Source: Triglochin maritima
Taxonomy: Eukaryota; Streptophyta; Magnoliopsida; Alismatales; Juncaginaceae
Assembly: GCA_963682175.1 (NCBI GenBank)
Contig: OY821786.1
Span: forward strand, 22,962,501-23,026,500
Reading direction: 5' to 3'
Length of the DNA stretch: 64,000 nt
The notes beneath the pieces are model-generated. The model did no database searches. It saw only the letters and a program-made list of their open reading frames with translations, and was not told the origin of the DNA. Within the stretch, counting starts at the first letter, position 1. Each line of letters starts with the position of its first letter. This document shows positions 1 through 11,759 of the stretch, in pieces. A program made the translations under genes and the position numbers.

Positions 1-64
1 TTATTTTTTTTATTTTTTTACAAGATATATATACATCAACAAAGATATTCTCATAATCATTTGG

Positions 65-268
65 TCAAAGAACATCAAATGAGAACATCGAGTTATGAGG
101 ACCAGAGAGTTGCCGAGATGGGCAAACTTCACTGTTACTCTGAGGTGTCATGAGGGGTGAAAGGTCAAAGCTAAAAGGCTCGAACCCCTCATTATATTGG
201 TCGGGTGTATTCAACATGAATGAGTGAAGTTGTGTTGCCTCACTAGGGATTAGTTGCTCATCGAACAA
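65..268 (-). pseudogene. Element A, C-terminal tail of the gag-PR reading frame
   Basis: A 67-codon frame begins MFDEQLIPSEATQLHSFML. It continues, after a frameshift near 250-290, a P-I-G-W-R-V motif read from the adjacent frame. The same tail occurs in E (about 29880-30100), and a related one in F and N, where it reads QPVGWRVWIDD near the end of the 507-codon ORF. No enzymatic motif is present. Its function is unknown. I call it part of the element because of this shared tail. Confidence 0.6.
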
Positions 269-1361
269 AACCCTCCAACCAATAGGTGGGTGTATCGGAA
301 TGAGTTCCTCAAGCTCATTCGATGGATGCAGCAGACCTGCATAGTAAGGATGGGGCTTCTCCCCAAGTCATCCAACAAGGACCTCCCACCATCATTTAGA
401 TCATCAAGCATAAGCTCGGTCGTATGTGGGTCCTTGTTGGAGTCAATATGAAGTTCAAATGGCTCAATAGCCCTGGGACACGGGGTGATGACACCTTCTG
501 GAATGGGCATATGCTGAGGTGTGTCCCCCTCATTGATGGTCTCAACTGAATCATGCAATGAACACTGCCTTTGGACATTCATGTTTGATGCCAGCTCACT
601 CTGTTGCATTGCAAAGACAGACAATGAGTTTTCGCTGGACCCACAAACATTCTCAATGGGTTGCATTGGTGTTAGAGGTGTTTGTTGATTTTGCGGGGCT
701 TTCTCTAATTGGCGGATGAGATTGAGATTTAAAGGTTGCTCCATGGGCTCCTGTTGCCTACCAGAGTTGAATACATGAAACTGGGCACTCATGTTACCGA
801 ATGAGAGCTTCATGAGACCATTTCTAAAAATAATTAAGCCATTGGAGGTTGCCAGAAATGGTCTACCCAAAATCAAATGTATTTGAGAGTGGGTGTGCGC
901 AACAGGATTGGTATCGAGGACAACAAAATCGATAGGAAATATAAATTCTCCAACTTTGATAAGCATGTCCTCGATAATCCCCTTTGGAATATGAATGGAT
1001 CTATCCGCCAATTGGAGGGTGATCTTAGTTGGTTTCAATTCTCCCAAGTTCAACTGTTGATAAACAGAAATGGGAGGAGGTTGACCGCCGATCCTAAATC
1101 AAGCAATACATTACTCATGCTAGTGTCCCCTATCGTACACTGAATAGTTGGACACCTAGGGTCCTTGTATTTTGTGTAGGTGGGATTGGACAAAAATGAG
1201 CTTACATTTGCAGCCAAGAATGCTTTCTTAGGAACATTGGTTTTCCTCTTGGTTGTGCAGAGATCTTTTAACACTTTGGCATATTGAGGTATTTGTTGGA
1301 TGACATCCAACAAGGGGATGTTAACCTTAACTTGCTTAAACACCTCCAATATCTTGTCCAT
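250..1361 (-). pseudogene. Element A, retropepsin-like aspartic protease region (frameshifted)
   Basis: Two overlapping frames together resemble an Athila-type protease. The upstream frame (1361-1050) holds KVLKDLCTTKRKTNVPKKAF and the active-site segment LLDLGSAVNLLPF, where related elements have D-L-G-A-S. The downstream frame (1053-250) holds LQLADRS and the C-terminal motif ILGRPFLATSN. A frameshift near 1053 separates them, so no functional protease can be made. After the protease comes a spacer of about 170 residues containing EPFELHIDSNKDP. A similar spacer lies between PR and RT in element I. RT itself is absent. Confidence 0.75.
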
Positions 1362-1381
1362 TATGTCACTCTGTTTTTTGG

Positions 1382-1702
1382 TTAACCTACTGAGATAGGG
1401 AGCTTTTGGCAGGTGGTTTTGTACAGTGCCTGAGAAGGAGGCGTTGGTTTATTACCCTCACCCTCAGCCTCTTCTTCACCACCATTCCCATTGAGGGGCT
1501 GCATAGATGGTGGTGGGTGTGGCAAGGAAATGTGATGGTCAACCTGCTTTCCATTCCTTAAGGTTACGATGGAATTAACATGGTGAACAGGTTCCTCCAC
1601 ATGGTTCACTTGCCGCCCCCGAGGTACTACATTCTCATTTTGCATGTGTTGTTGCTGGTACATGCGGGGGTTAGCCTCAGGCAGAGTCCCTCTCTCTTTC
1701 AT
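1382..1702 (-). pseudogene. Element A, gag-protease linker
   Basis: The 106-codon frame is Pro/Gln/Asn-rich and contains VTLRNGKQVDHHI, a segment that in Athila-like polyproteins lies between the gag zinc knuckle and the protease. It overlaps the upstream gag frame at 1677-1702 and is out of frame with the protease downstream. Element E has a close counterpart at 31196-31435. There is no catalytic motif. It probably serves as a flexible linker of the gag-pol precursor. Confidence 0.65.
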
Positions 1703-2863
1703 GCAAAGACTGAGCCAATTGGCCCATCTGAAGCTCTAGAGACTTGATGGTCTGCTGATTTGAAGTGAGAACTTGACTTGTCGTCGACATAAAAAAAATC
1801 ATTGAGTTTTCAAGTCCACGAGTCAAGGTCTCAAGCGAATTGAATCGGGTTTCCATATTATTGGAATTTGGGAAACAAAATTGATTGGTGATTTGAGGTT
1901 GGGGTGACTGATAAGATTGTACAGGCATGGGAGGTTGGTGTGGTTGTTTAGGTGGCCAAGAGGAGTTTGAAGGACCACCCGAGGCATTATTTTGGTTCCA
2001 TGAAAAATTGGGGTAGTTCCTCCATCCGGGATTATAAGATGATGAGTATGGGTCATTCCTAGCTCTATCATAGAAGGCGTGGAGACGTTCCATCTCAGGA
2101 GCAATGGACGCACACTTACATTCTACATGTCCTATCCTACCACATGAATGAAAGGGAACTGGACCAGATGTGGATATGTGAGGTACACCTTGATGATTTT
2201 GGAGCTCAATCGAATCCATACAGCGCATTAAGGCCGCCATGTACGCCTTGGTGGCCGTAGTGGTATCGCGATCCTCGCTCCTATGCTAGATGATGCAGGT
2301 GGTTCCCTCACACTCTCCCATTGCATGGTTTTCTTGGCGAGGTCTTCTAGGAAAGCTGTTGCCTCCCTTTCATCCTTTTCTAAGAACTCTCCTTGACACA
2401 TGGACTCAAGGATCGTTTGGGACGGGATGTGAAGACCCTCGTAGACAATCTGACAAAGGCTCCACAACTCGATGCCATGGTGAGGGCGTGAGGATAGTAG
2501 CTCCATGAATCTCTCTAAATATGCATGAAATGTTTCAGTTGCAAGTTGATAGAAGGAATTGATTTCGTCCCTCACTTTTTGAGTCCGATGATTTGGAAAG
2601 TACTTTTTGAGAAATGTAGATCGAAATTCATCCCATGTCCTAAAGGCATTCACCTGGTTGCTGTACAACCTCTTCTTGGCATCATCCTTTAGTGCAAAAC
2701 GGACAAGCCTAAGATGGATGGAGTCTGTGGTAAGTTGTTGCAGCTTGAACATAGCACAGACCTCCTCAAATTCCCTGAGAAAGATATAGGGGTCACCTTT
2801 CCCAGTAAAGTGAGGGAGCATGGACATAAACTGAGGGTTAACCTGAAAGTGGTTCCCATTCAC
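1677..2863 (-). pseudogene. Element A, gag (capsid domain and zinc knuckle)
   Basis: The upstream frame (2863-2228, 211 codons) matches the retrotransposon gag capsid family: MLPHFTGKGDPYIFLREFEE, then W-D-E-F near F-L-K-K-Y-F-P and C-Q-G-E-F. The second frame (2240-1677) carries a nucleocapsid-type knuckle CGRIGHVECKC, partly degenerate with an H-S before the first Cys, followed by a Pro/Gln-rich stretch and a predicted helix ending QMGQLAQSL. A frameshift near 2230 joins them. Gag assembles the virus-like particle and binds element RNA. The true start lies upstream of 2863 and is blurred by further frame breaks. Confidence 0.8.
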
Positions 2864-4187
2864 CTATGGTAATATGACGCATGAGGGTAGAACGGTACGG
2901 CTCGGGTAGCATCGATTACGGAGAGGTATGGGAGCCACGACAGGAAGAACAAGAAGCACAGGTGGAACATGTGGGTCCCCCAACTGCTCCTCCTCGCGGA
3001 AATTAGCAGCCATTGAACCCGAACTATGTGCGACAAGAGAGGAAGGAGTCGTCGAGAGATCAACTATCGAAGCAGGGTTTACGACACACCTCGTCAAACG
3101 GCCACTCTCGTCTCGTGCCCACACAAGCATACACAAAGGTGCACACACAAACCAAATATATATATATTATTTTCAAAATAAATAGTGTGCGTAGAGGAGA
3201 AGACGGAGGGACACAGAAGAGAGAGAATACTCAGGAGAGAAGAGAAGAAGTCTTTATGGTACGGTGGGTGGGTACAGGTAGAAGCACACAAGCAAACAAG
3301 GCTCAAACAGTCTTACGGTCGCTATAGGTCCTTACAGTTAGACGACGCCTAACTGCGAGGTCACACGGCCTCAACACATCTCACCTCCCTACGATGAGGA
3401 CCACAAAGCCCAGCAAGTGAATCCAGATCCGGAGATCTTGCCTCTCCTACTATCGACAGAGTGTGCGACGTCGATCAGGCCATGACGGTTGGGACCTGAT
3501 CACTCTCCTAATGCGCCCGAAATCCTTAGGGCCAATGTCTACTTGATTTTAAAATTAGGCTCTTGATTAGTGTCGTTTTTGGGGTGAAGGAAAGGGTGAT
3601 GAAATCCCCTAGCTTATCTTATATGGGACAGCCCCTTCTTAGTAGCGTTTTGGAATCCTAAATGTAGCAATCAACTCTCCAAACAAGCACTCAACTCACA
3701 CTTGTTGCAATGCACTTCCTACTAGCTAATGCATGTTCATACGAAATGCATGAATGAGAGAAGGAAATGCGTACCTCACACCAGCACTCAGCAACTGAAA
3801 GTAAAGCTAAAAGAAAAGACAATCTACGTGCCTAAGTCGAGCACATAATGCATGACCTACACAAAAAATAATGCCTAATTTTTTGCTTTGGGTTTTAAGG
3901 TCCAAGTTGCTTAAAACGAGATTGATTATTGATCTAAGAACAAACTATAAGTCAAAACATGCGAAATAGAGTCACAGAGCACTATATCAGATAATACAAC
4001 ATGACAAAGAAAAAACGAAGGAAACAGAGCTCACCAGACCGCTGATTGGCGGTCCAAGCTTCTCTGTTCTGCTCCAAATTTCTCCTGGTGATTTCCCTCT
4101 AGCTTCAGAGTCTCCTGAAACAAAGAAAACTACAAAACACAAATTAAATCCACTCGAATCGTCCAAACCAGAGTCTGGACTGGCACC
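2864..4187 (-). other. Element A leader between PBS and gag
   Basis: About 1.3 kb with no credible long frame. On the minus strand it contains the same leader blocks as elements I (37852-39240) and N (53506-54603), including a run reading AAGTAGACATTGGCCCTA and the inverted CCAAT palindrome at 4037-4054. A short gag N-terminal remnant (minus, about 3148-2864) resembles the frame before gag in element I. Confidence 0.6.
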
Positions 4188-4204
4188 TCCCGGCAACGGC
4201 GCCA
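4188..4204 (-). promoter_or_regulatory. Primer binding site of element A (tRNA-Asp type)
   Basis: On the minus strand the sequence is TGGCGCCGTTGCCGGGA, six bases inside the LTR end. This is the tRNA-Asp primer site usual for Athila/Tat elements, with one G fewer than the site of element N (53488-53505). It fixes the orientation of A and the inner LTR boundary at 4211. Confidence 0.9.
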
Positions 4205-4210
4205 AAAACT

Positions 4211-5544
4211 TGTTTAATCATTTTAAATACCGCAAGTGCACGACGTCGGTGAAGACGTGGAAAATACGGGTCGAACCATGGGGACGAGAGAACTCTCTGG
4301 TTTTTCAAAAATCGAGTTGCAATAAAATGGGGAAGAGTTTTGTTTATGCTAATCTACGCTACACTAAACTACTTAGAAGAAAATGGAAAGTAAAGCAACT
4401 AACGATTACTTTGAATCAACACTAAACGAATGTAAAACTAAGCTGGAATCAAGAAGGGAAAGACCCCTAGGGGTGGAGTGTGTGCACACATGTAGAAAGA
4501 TGGTGAAGAACGCATTCTATAGGCACAACCTATCCATCCATTCACTAACCTAGTTGATTAACATTCATATACACAATCTGGTTATTTCATAACGTAAACA
4601 AGCATGGGAGGTGTTTAAGATGTGTGGCAAAACCCAGCAAGTGTAGTATTCTACTCTAACAACAAGCATACATTCACATTTATCAACACAATCAAAATAT
4701 AAAGCATTCATATTCATTCTTTAATGCATGTATGAACATCATCTCCACCCCCAAAGGGGGATGCATCTGCTCACTACACATTAGTCTAACAATTAAACTA
4801 AAGAAGAAAGGAAACATTCTAACTACTTTAGCCTACAATCAAAGAAATAAAACTAAGCTAAGCATGCATAAAGAAACAACATAAGAACAAAACAATTGAA
4901 AAATTATTTTATTAAATGACTCACATCACTAGCAGCACTCTTCTCCACCTTGAGATTTTGCTCCAAGGCTTACTCCAAGTACAAAGAATGCCACCAAGCA
5001 ATGGGTCCATACAATAGAAGGTGAAGAGTTCTATTTATAGCCATAGAAAAAGGTAATCCGGGACATTCCCCCTGTATAGGACTAAACAAACACCAAAACA
5101 TGACTAAATACGCTCTAATACACGACCCACATAAATATTAGCAGATCCGGACCAAAAGAGACCGCCAATTGGCGGTCTACAGTGTTCGGATCGCTCTAGA
5201 TTGTCTTCTGGGCTTTTCTGGATGGCTTTGCTTGTGTGTGATGCATCTACTTTGCTTGCTGGAACTTCGACCCGAATAGAATTGCGAAAATACTCCCATG
5301 ATGGTGTGAAGTATTCTTGTTTGCTCATTGGTCCTTGGATCTTACATTCAGGTCTTTCGATCTTGCATCTTAGTCCTTGAGTCTCTTAACTCAGTCCTTT
5401 TTCTTGCTTTCAGGTCCTTTTATGCATCTTCTCTTCAAACCTATTTATTTTTGAAATTCAAACATAAAACTCGTCACGTAGCATTGTTTAGGTGAAAGAT
5501 AATGGATATAAGATACAAATATAAGCATGAAATGATGTGAATCA
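4211..5544 (-). repeat. 5' LTR of element A
   Basis: The LTR begins TGTTTAAT and ends GTGAATCA as read on the plus strand, giving canonical TG...CA ends (1334 bp). On the minus strand it holds the palindrome GACCGCCAATTGGCGGTC at 5160-5177 and a TATA-like box at about 5031-5040. It is similar along its length to the LTRs of F, I and N. The next bases (5545 on) are the middle of another LTR in opposite orientation, which places the insertion point. Confidence 0.88.
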
Positions 5545-6181
5545 CCATCCCCATTTGGGGGTGGATAATGATGTGAAGTGTGAGTGTTGTTAGATTTGTG
5601 TATGTTGTAATCCTAGTCTTGGAGCTTCAAATGTTTTCCATAGCCATTTTGATGGGTTTCTCACTATTGCCTTTCATGTGTTAATGGTCCTAGTTGATTC
5701 TTACTACATGCTTTGGTTAGTGGGTCCAGTTTATGGGGAATGATGAGGTGAGGATAAAATTGGGGTGGATAAATAGATAAGAATGACATGTAAGCATGTT
5801 ATTATCTTTAGTCTTATCTTAAGTAGTGTTTTTTATGTTTTAATGATGGTGATAAATCTTAATACCTATGGAAACACACTTAGGATAACGGCAATATAGA
5901 TGTCCATATTAATTCATGTCATAAGAGCGCAATTATACACACATGTGTCACACATCTATACTGGTGCACACATTCTCCACCTCCTAAGGGATTAGTCTCA
6001 TTTTTTTACAAATTGTAATTAGCGTTATTTCGTGTAGAAACTCTAACTCACTCTTCCTTTTCTTTCCCCACTCGAGTATGATCGATGACGACCCATGCTC
6101 GCTCCTCATGGACACGACCTGTACTTGCCACCGTTTCAACGTGGTCGTGCACTAACGGTTTTTAACTTTAATTTCCGAACA
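5545..6181 (+). repeat. LTR fragment B (Athila-like, 3' part)
   Basis: This segment matches, in plus orientation, the downstream half of the LTR of N: it starts CCATCCCCATTTGGGGG, passes through TTTATGGGGAATGAT and ends with the TTGCCACC...TTCAACG block found before the LTR end in N (53427-53481). Its first half is missing, because element A was inserted here and the remainder lies left of the window. The right end is taken as CCGAACA at 6181, where copia-like sequence begins. Confidence 0.7.
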
Positions 6182-7022
6182 GTCATCCGAATCGAAAACG
6201 GTCTACCGAATGTGAATAATCAGAGCCCGATCAATCTTACTGTCCACCATGGAATGGTCAAACAAATGTAATTCACTGAACCAAAATTAAGTAGGGAAAA
6301 ATTGAAAATATTTATTGGAAGATGGTGAACGGCAAACTGTGTGCGAATGCTTTCCACCATTTCAATGTGGTCATCCGAATGCTTCAATCGTGTCCAATCC
6401 GATTATATTGCTTCGTACTACAGTTCTATAAATTGTCTACCAAACTTGCCTAGAAATCTACCCGACATAAAAGCAATTCATGCTTCTCATTGGTCCAAAA
6501 TCTCACCAACTCCCAAATGGCAAGTAGAGCTTGAAGGCTTATAAATAGGGTCCCATATCTTAGTTTTAGAACTCTTGAACACTCCCTATTTATTCATACT
6601 CACAGCCAAATCCTCTTCATCTTCAAGCTCCCATTTTCGTGCACTCAAAGTCAAACTTCACCACTTACATATCCATTCCATTCTTATATCCAAGTGTGCT
6701 CAAGTTAGTGTGTTTAGTTAGATTGTGATTCAAATTCAATATCAAAGAATCACCAAGTTGTAAAGCTTCATGGAAGCTCCCTCTTGGGTTGTGAGAGGAG
6801 ACACGAGCGGGGCTCAGAGGATCGATCGAGGCTTGCCAGGAGGACTAGGACCGGCATCGAATTTATGGTTTGCTTGTTTATTTCCTAACCCTTTACATAA
6901 CATTTTAATTCCACATTTAGTTCATGATTAGAGTGTCATCGATCTTAACTATTGGTAATAGAGCATTAGGTTGCTAATTTCATTTACTTAATCGTAATTT
7001 AGCATGAAATCCACATCTAATC
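6182..7022 (+). mobile_element. Element C, first piece: Ty1/copia LTR and leader
   Basis: This block is repeated at 37320-37851 and 49660-50573. It carries a promoter-like TTATAAATAGGG at about 6539, then a C-rich transcript-like stretch. It joins, across element D (TSD taatc at 7018-7022 and 14270-14274), to the Ty1/copia gag at 14275. I therefore read it as the 5' LTR and leader of that copia element. The outer LTR boundary is not certain. Confidence 0.55.
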
Positions 7023-7407
7023 TGTTAGCAAACAACGATTCTACAGGTTCAGGAGTACCTTTCTTGGAGATAACCTGTGGTAGCGGAAGGAAGATCGGAG
7101 GTCACCTTACGGAATCCTTTTCACCGGTCGGTCTCCTACTCTCTTGGAGAACGAGCGCGAGTCCACAACCCAAGAGTCCACGGAATGAGCTTGGTGGAGG
7201 TGGAGGGACGAAATGGGGGAGAGAGAGAAGGTGGTGGCTAGAGTGGGTGGAGGGTAGGGTTTGCACACTTGTTGTTCCATCCAATGGGAGGCTCCCCTCC
7301 TTATATAGATGGCTCCACCCTAAACCCTTAAATGTGTAGTCCAATAGGGATGCGCCATGTGTCAGTGCTTTGGGCAAATATCTTATTAATCCTAGATTAA
7401 TCCAATA
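7023..7407 (-). repeat. 3' LTR of element D
   Basis: The LTR starts TGTTAGCAAAC and ends TCCAATA on the plus strand. The TA end is non-canonical but is fixed by the TSD on both sides of the element. It has 385 bp. A TATA-like CTTATATAGATGG at about 7300 lies on the plus strand and gives ATATAAG on the element strand. The open frame across it (7004-7339) has no known domain and is not taken as a gene. Confidence 0.9.
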
Positions 7408-7417
7408 TCTCCCACTT
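7408..7417 (-). promoter_or_regulatory. Polypurine tract of element D
   Basis: On the minus strand the bases just before the LTR are AAGTGGGAGA, a purine-rich run as expected for the second-strand primer in Ty1/copia elements. It confirms the minus orientation of D. Confidence 0.75.
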
Positions 7418-8681
7418 GCACAATAGTACGATAACAACATGTCATCTGCTTTTGTGTCCCCGACACATATGCATATATCCCTGATACATACAATCACACA
7501 ATGGCAATATGTCACCTCTTTATGTGTCCCTGACACATATGTATATATCCCTGATACATACAACTACTCCTCTCTCCAAGTACACATCCACAATACGCAA
7601 GTCTCTGATCATGTATCCTCGATACACGACCATATGTGTCCCCGACACATGTACTCTTCCGATCATACGGACAAATGGGTCGTGCGACCGGTGATGCACC
7701 TGCAATTTAGGAGTCTCAAACTAGAAAGCTTACTAGAAGGCCAGAATGACAACATCCTCATAAAACAACAAATAAGCAGTCAAAATGCACATCACAGTTC
7801 CCCAGGTTTACTCAGAAACTCACTTAACATGAACGGTATCTCGATCCCTCGGAGAGAATACCTTCTTGTCCTCAAGGTACTTGCTACTGTATCCAATACA
7901 GTTGGGCCCAGCAAATACTTTTAGTGCAGTCGAGTCAAACCTTTCCCTTCGCCCCAGACCACCATTACACTCAGAGTTAACTCCTTTCCCGAAGATGCCT
8001 CTTTAGACCGAATCTCTCATGGTCATAGATAACATCCCAAAGTAGCCACATCAACTCTTTGCTTCATGGTGTCGTCGAAGGTCACTGAGGGCAACTAATG
8101 ACAATCAAGTCTTGGACTCACACAATGAAGGAGCAGGGATCCATCCTTTCACTTCCAAATGGTCGCTCAGCACATGTTGTATGACAAACATGTTATGGTG
8201 GATCATACTGTACACAACAGTATGTCTGTCTCTCAACACCATAGAAGTCTTAGTCCAGTCGCACCCCCTCTGTGCCTGACCCGAGCTTCATCATTGTCGC
8301 CTTAACACCATACAAGTGCCACCTGGCGCCACATGTGATGCTCGCACTTGGCTTCTATAGGTCACATGAATCGTGGGAACATTCATGTCAATCCTCACCA
8401 ACATGAATCGTGGGAACATTCGTTTGTGTCTCATCTTGATTCCTAATCAAGGTGACTGTCCTATCACGAACTGCTTTGGATCTATCATACAAGATCTCCT
8501 CATGATCAGTCTCATCTCTGCTCGCTATCAAAAGTGCCAGAGGCGAATGCTCGTGTGAGTGAGCATTCTTCAGCCTATTGACAGAATAATATTTTATGCT
8601 AGAACAACTACATCAACCAATTAGATATAGTCGAAAGGAAAACACAATCACTCATAAAAGGAAGTTAGACATGTCAATGCC
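7418..8681 (-). other. Element D 3' non-coding region with palindromic repeats
   Basis: No supported gene. The part 7440-7670 holds two copies of a unit about 70 bp apart with the palindromic core TGTGTCCCYGACACAT (at about 7453, 7523 and 7636) and variants such as TCCCTGATACAT. The rest continues to the end of the RNase H frame. The plus-strand frame 7439-7924 crosses these repeats but shows no domain. Confidence 0.55.
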
Positions 8682-9160
8682 TCAAAGTCTGCGTAAGCCT
8701 AAGGACTTCACATGAGACACAAACGAGTCCTTAGCTATAGCCTTGGTAAGAGGGTCAGCTACCATAAGACTAGTAGACACATGTCTTAACACAACTTCCT
8801 TTCTCGCTATGATGTCCTTCACAAAATGATACCTAACCAGTATATGTTTGGTCTTTCCATGATATTTGGGGTCTTTCACATAACAAAGGGCAGCCATGCT
8901 GTCACAATTGACAACAACAGGCTCATCCGATGTCTCTACTAGCCCAGTATGTTGTAAGAACCTCCTCAACCAAACTGTCTCCTGTACTGCTGTAGATCAT
9001 GCAACATACTCTACTTCCATAGTCGATAGGGCTACACAGGTTTGCTTCTTGTTGGACCATGAGATGGCCTCATTAGCCAGCAAGAAAGCATAACCAGAGG
9101 TAGACTTCCTTTCATCAATGTCTCCAGCCCAATCGGAGGTAAGTCGACCAAGTCCCAGAC
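8682..9160 (-). pseudogene. Element D RNase H region
   Basis: On the minus strand the frame reads through D-E-R-K-S-T-S-G-Y, then [13 protein letters not shown], a stop at about 9000, and MRRFLQHTGLVETSDEPVVV, NCDSMAALCYVKDP and HILVRYHFVKDII, ending VSHVKSLGLRRL. These are the family signatures of the Ty1/copia RNase H C-terminal half. The in-frame stop and the frame change relative to the upstream polyprotein make it non-functional. Confidence 0.85.
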
Positions 9161-11581
9161 TCGATTAACTTTCATCGACTCCAACTCTTCCTTTATAGCT
9201 TCTAACCACTCTTTCGCATTTGGACCTTCCAAAGCCTCTTTCAAGGTCTCCGGTTCTTGCTCATCGATTACTGTCATCCCAGATGATACATAATCAATTT
9301 CTTCTTGAGCTATCATGAGGGCCTCTTCCTCTAAGCGAAACCGCCTACGAGGAATGAGCCCGCGTTTACTTCGACGCAGATGGGTATCTGATGGTTCATC
9401 CTCCGTGAGAGCTATCGGATCCTCAGCATTGCAGCTCCCACTAGGATTGAGTGGTGGAACCTCATGTTCAACTTCCAGATCCTGATCCCGTGGAGTGGCA
9501 ATGTCCTCATCTTGTTGTTCGAAGAAGTCCACTGACTCTTTGCTAACTCCAGCAAGAGTTGGAAAAACATTTTCCAAGAATGTGGCATCCCTAGACTCCA
9601 GTTCCGTCCTTCTTTCATTCTCGTCTAACCCGATAAAAACATAACCTTTGGAGAGATTACTGTATTTTACAAAGATACACTTTTTCCCTCTAGGTCCTAG
9701 TTTTCTATATCGGTGACTAGTAGAATGAATGTATGCCGTGCATCCCCAAGGATGCAGCAGAGTAAAATCAGGCTTCCGTCCTGTCCATAACTCACATGGA
9801 GTTGAGGGAACTGATTTTGTTGGAACTCTATTGAGGATATAGGCAGCAGTCACTAGAGCATCTCCCCAAAACGAAATTGGCAAGCTCGCATGCGCCATCA
9901 TGGATCTAACCATGTCTAGCAACGTTCTATTCCTTCTCTCGGCAACACCATTTTGCTGAGGACTATAAGGCATAGTGAGTTGTCTAGATATCCCATTTTC
10001 ATCACATAACTCCTTGAACATTATGGAGAGATACTCCCCACCTCTGTCCGTTCTGAGAGTTTTTATCTTATTATCCAATCGATTCTCTACCAAGCTCATG
10101 AATTTCTTAAAGCATTCTAGAGCTTCTGACTTGTGAGAAATAAGATAAATATGGCCATATCTAGTGTAGTCATCAATAAATGTGATGAAGTAACTTTGTC
10201 GATGTCTAGTACGCACATTCAAAGGTCCACAAATATCCGAGTGAATTAGTTCTAAAGGAGAAGTAGCCCTAATGGCTTTTCCGAACGGTTTTCTAGTTGG
10301 CTTTCCAGCTATACCAGATTCACAGGTCGGCAATTCAAATTTGGAGCATTCTCCTAATACCCCCTCCTTTGCCAACCTGTTCATCCGGTCAACACCAATG
10401 TGACCTAGTCTAGCATGCCACATAACTGAATCATTATTCATGGAACTTTGACTCATAAAGGCACTAGTGTTATGATTGAAATCATAAATTGTGTCCAACA
10501 CAATAAAACCATCTGAAAGAAAGGCACGTCCATAATAAATGTTAGGAAGGTATAAACCCATATCATTGTTCTCAAAAACAACTTTAAAACCATGTCTCAT
10601 CAAAACAACAACAGAAATAATATTTCGCCGTATATCTGGTGCATACAATACGTCGTGAATTAATAGGATCCGGCCACTTCGCAAAGCCACTTTGCATGTG
10701 CCAACTCCAAGAACTTCAATGCTAGTGTTGTTCGCCATGTTTATTCGCCTCCCACTTGGAACACGGCTATATTCCACGAAGGCAGAACGATCCTTTGTTA
10801 CGTGGTCCATGGCAACTGAATCCACAATCCACACAGGAGAGTGATCAGTGAGCATCACAGAACTAGTCACGTTACAATTCAAGGGATTACACACAGTAAT
10901 TACCATTTGCTCAGTGCACTCACGAGCAAAATGTCCAGTCTTTCGGCAGTTAAAACAAGTCACATTAGACTTATCTTTCCCACCTCTGGATCCTCGAGGT
11001 CGTTTCTTTCCAGCTTTGTTTTCTGTTTTGTTTTTATTTGCACCCTTCTTGCCTTTAAAACCCTGAGCTCTATCTCTTTTGCGCTTAAAACTTGCACTCC
11101 TCCGAGGAGCGCCAGCTTCAGCAGCAAACACTTCAGTTAGAGGGGCTTCCGCAAGCATGCGGTCCTCCTCCAGCTCTAGGTGTTTTGCGGCCTGGTCAAA
11201 TGTCCTGATGTCATCAGCATGAGTCAGATGGACCTTCATATGCTCCCAACTCTTTGAAGGCAATGATCTGATGAGAGCAGACACTTGCTCCTCATCGGTC
11301 TTAGCACGACCGGCAGCGCTCGGCTCGCTTATCATGTTTGACATTGCGGTAATATGTTGCCTCATCGTGTGACCTTGGTGCATTTTATACCCATCAAACA
11401 TGAGCCCAAGCTGGCGGGCCCTTGTGACGGAGGTCACTCCGTACTGAAACTTCACAGCTTCCCACAAGGCCTTTGCAGTTCGCAATTTTTCGAACCGCAG
11501 TAACAGATCATCTCGCATCGAACTCAGAATTGTAATGCGAGCAATACGGTCTTTCTTTTTCCATGCATTATAGACATCCAT
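9032..11581 (-). pseudogene. Element D gag-protease-integrase polyprotein, RT deleted
   Basis: The frame has 849 codons. In order it holds: gag (UBN2-type, about 1-160), a Lys-rich segment, zinc knuckle [14 protein letters not shown] (about 210), protease [10 protein letters not shown] (the usual D-S-G-A reads D-S-V-A), pre-integrase [12 protein letters not shown], and an integrase core with HSDICGP, TDRGGEY and [19 protein letters not shown]. The last piece is the start of [11 protein letters not shown], after which the frame jumps straight into RNase H sequence. The RT palm is gone, so a deletion of roughly 1 kb at about 9150 is inferred. The altered protease site also argues against activity. 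Confidence 0.9.
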
Positions 11582-11759
11582 ATTTCTGCGATCCTGCGTA
11601 GTGTTCCCCTCCTCGAGGAGACATAGTTTGGGTTATATTTTCAAACATGTCCTGATCCTCTAAGAGATACTCAATTTTACGATGCCACAGATCGTAATTT
11701 CTTTCATTGAGTTTATCTCCTCGAGTCAGATCAGCGACAATGCTTTTGGAAGCAGCCAT
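11568..11759 (-). pseudogene. Element D gag N-terminus
   Basis: The 63-codon frame starts MAASKSIVADLTRGDKLNER and continues N-Y-D-L-W-H-R-K-I-E-Y-L-L, the usual start of Ty1/copia gag. It is one frameshift away from the 849-codon frame at about 11580. This ATG is the likely original translation start of the polyprotein because the conserved gag N-terminus begins here. Confidence 0.8.

Larger units (their letters stand above)
1..5544 (-). mobile_element. Element A: Athila-like Ty3/gypsy element, gag-PR derivative, 5' part
   Basis: Read on the minus strand, the order is 5' LTR (4211-5544), tRNA-Asp primer site (4188-4204), long leader, gag, zinc knuckle, protease remnant and a C-terminal tail that reaches the left edge. 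The 3' LTR lies outside the window. No reverse transcriptase or integrase follows the protease. Instead the protease leads into a tail shared with the gag-only elements F and N, so I infer that A is also a non-autonomous derivative. This could be wrong if pol lies beyond base 1. Several frameshifts show it is inactive. It is inserted into the plus-strand LTR fragment B, directly after base 5544. Confidence 0.85.

Noticed and set aside
3013..3327. 104-codon plus-strand frame in the leader of A
   Set aside because: Antisense to the leader and gag N-terminal remnant, no domain, not shared as a frame with N or I.
1..4210. Element A as an autonomous element
   Set aside because: After the protease the sequence goes into the tail shared with gag-only elements, with no RT. 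It remains possible only if pol lies beyond the left edge.
7439..7924. 161-codon plus-strand frame
   Set aside because: Antisense in the non-coding 3' region of D, made of palindromic repeats; no domain or codon pattern.
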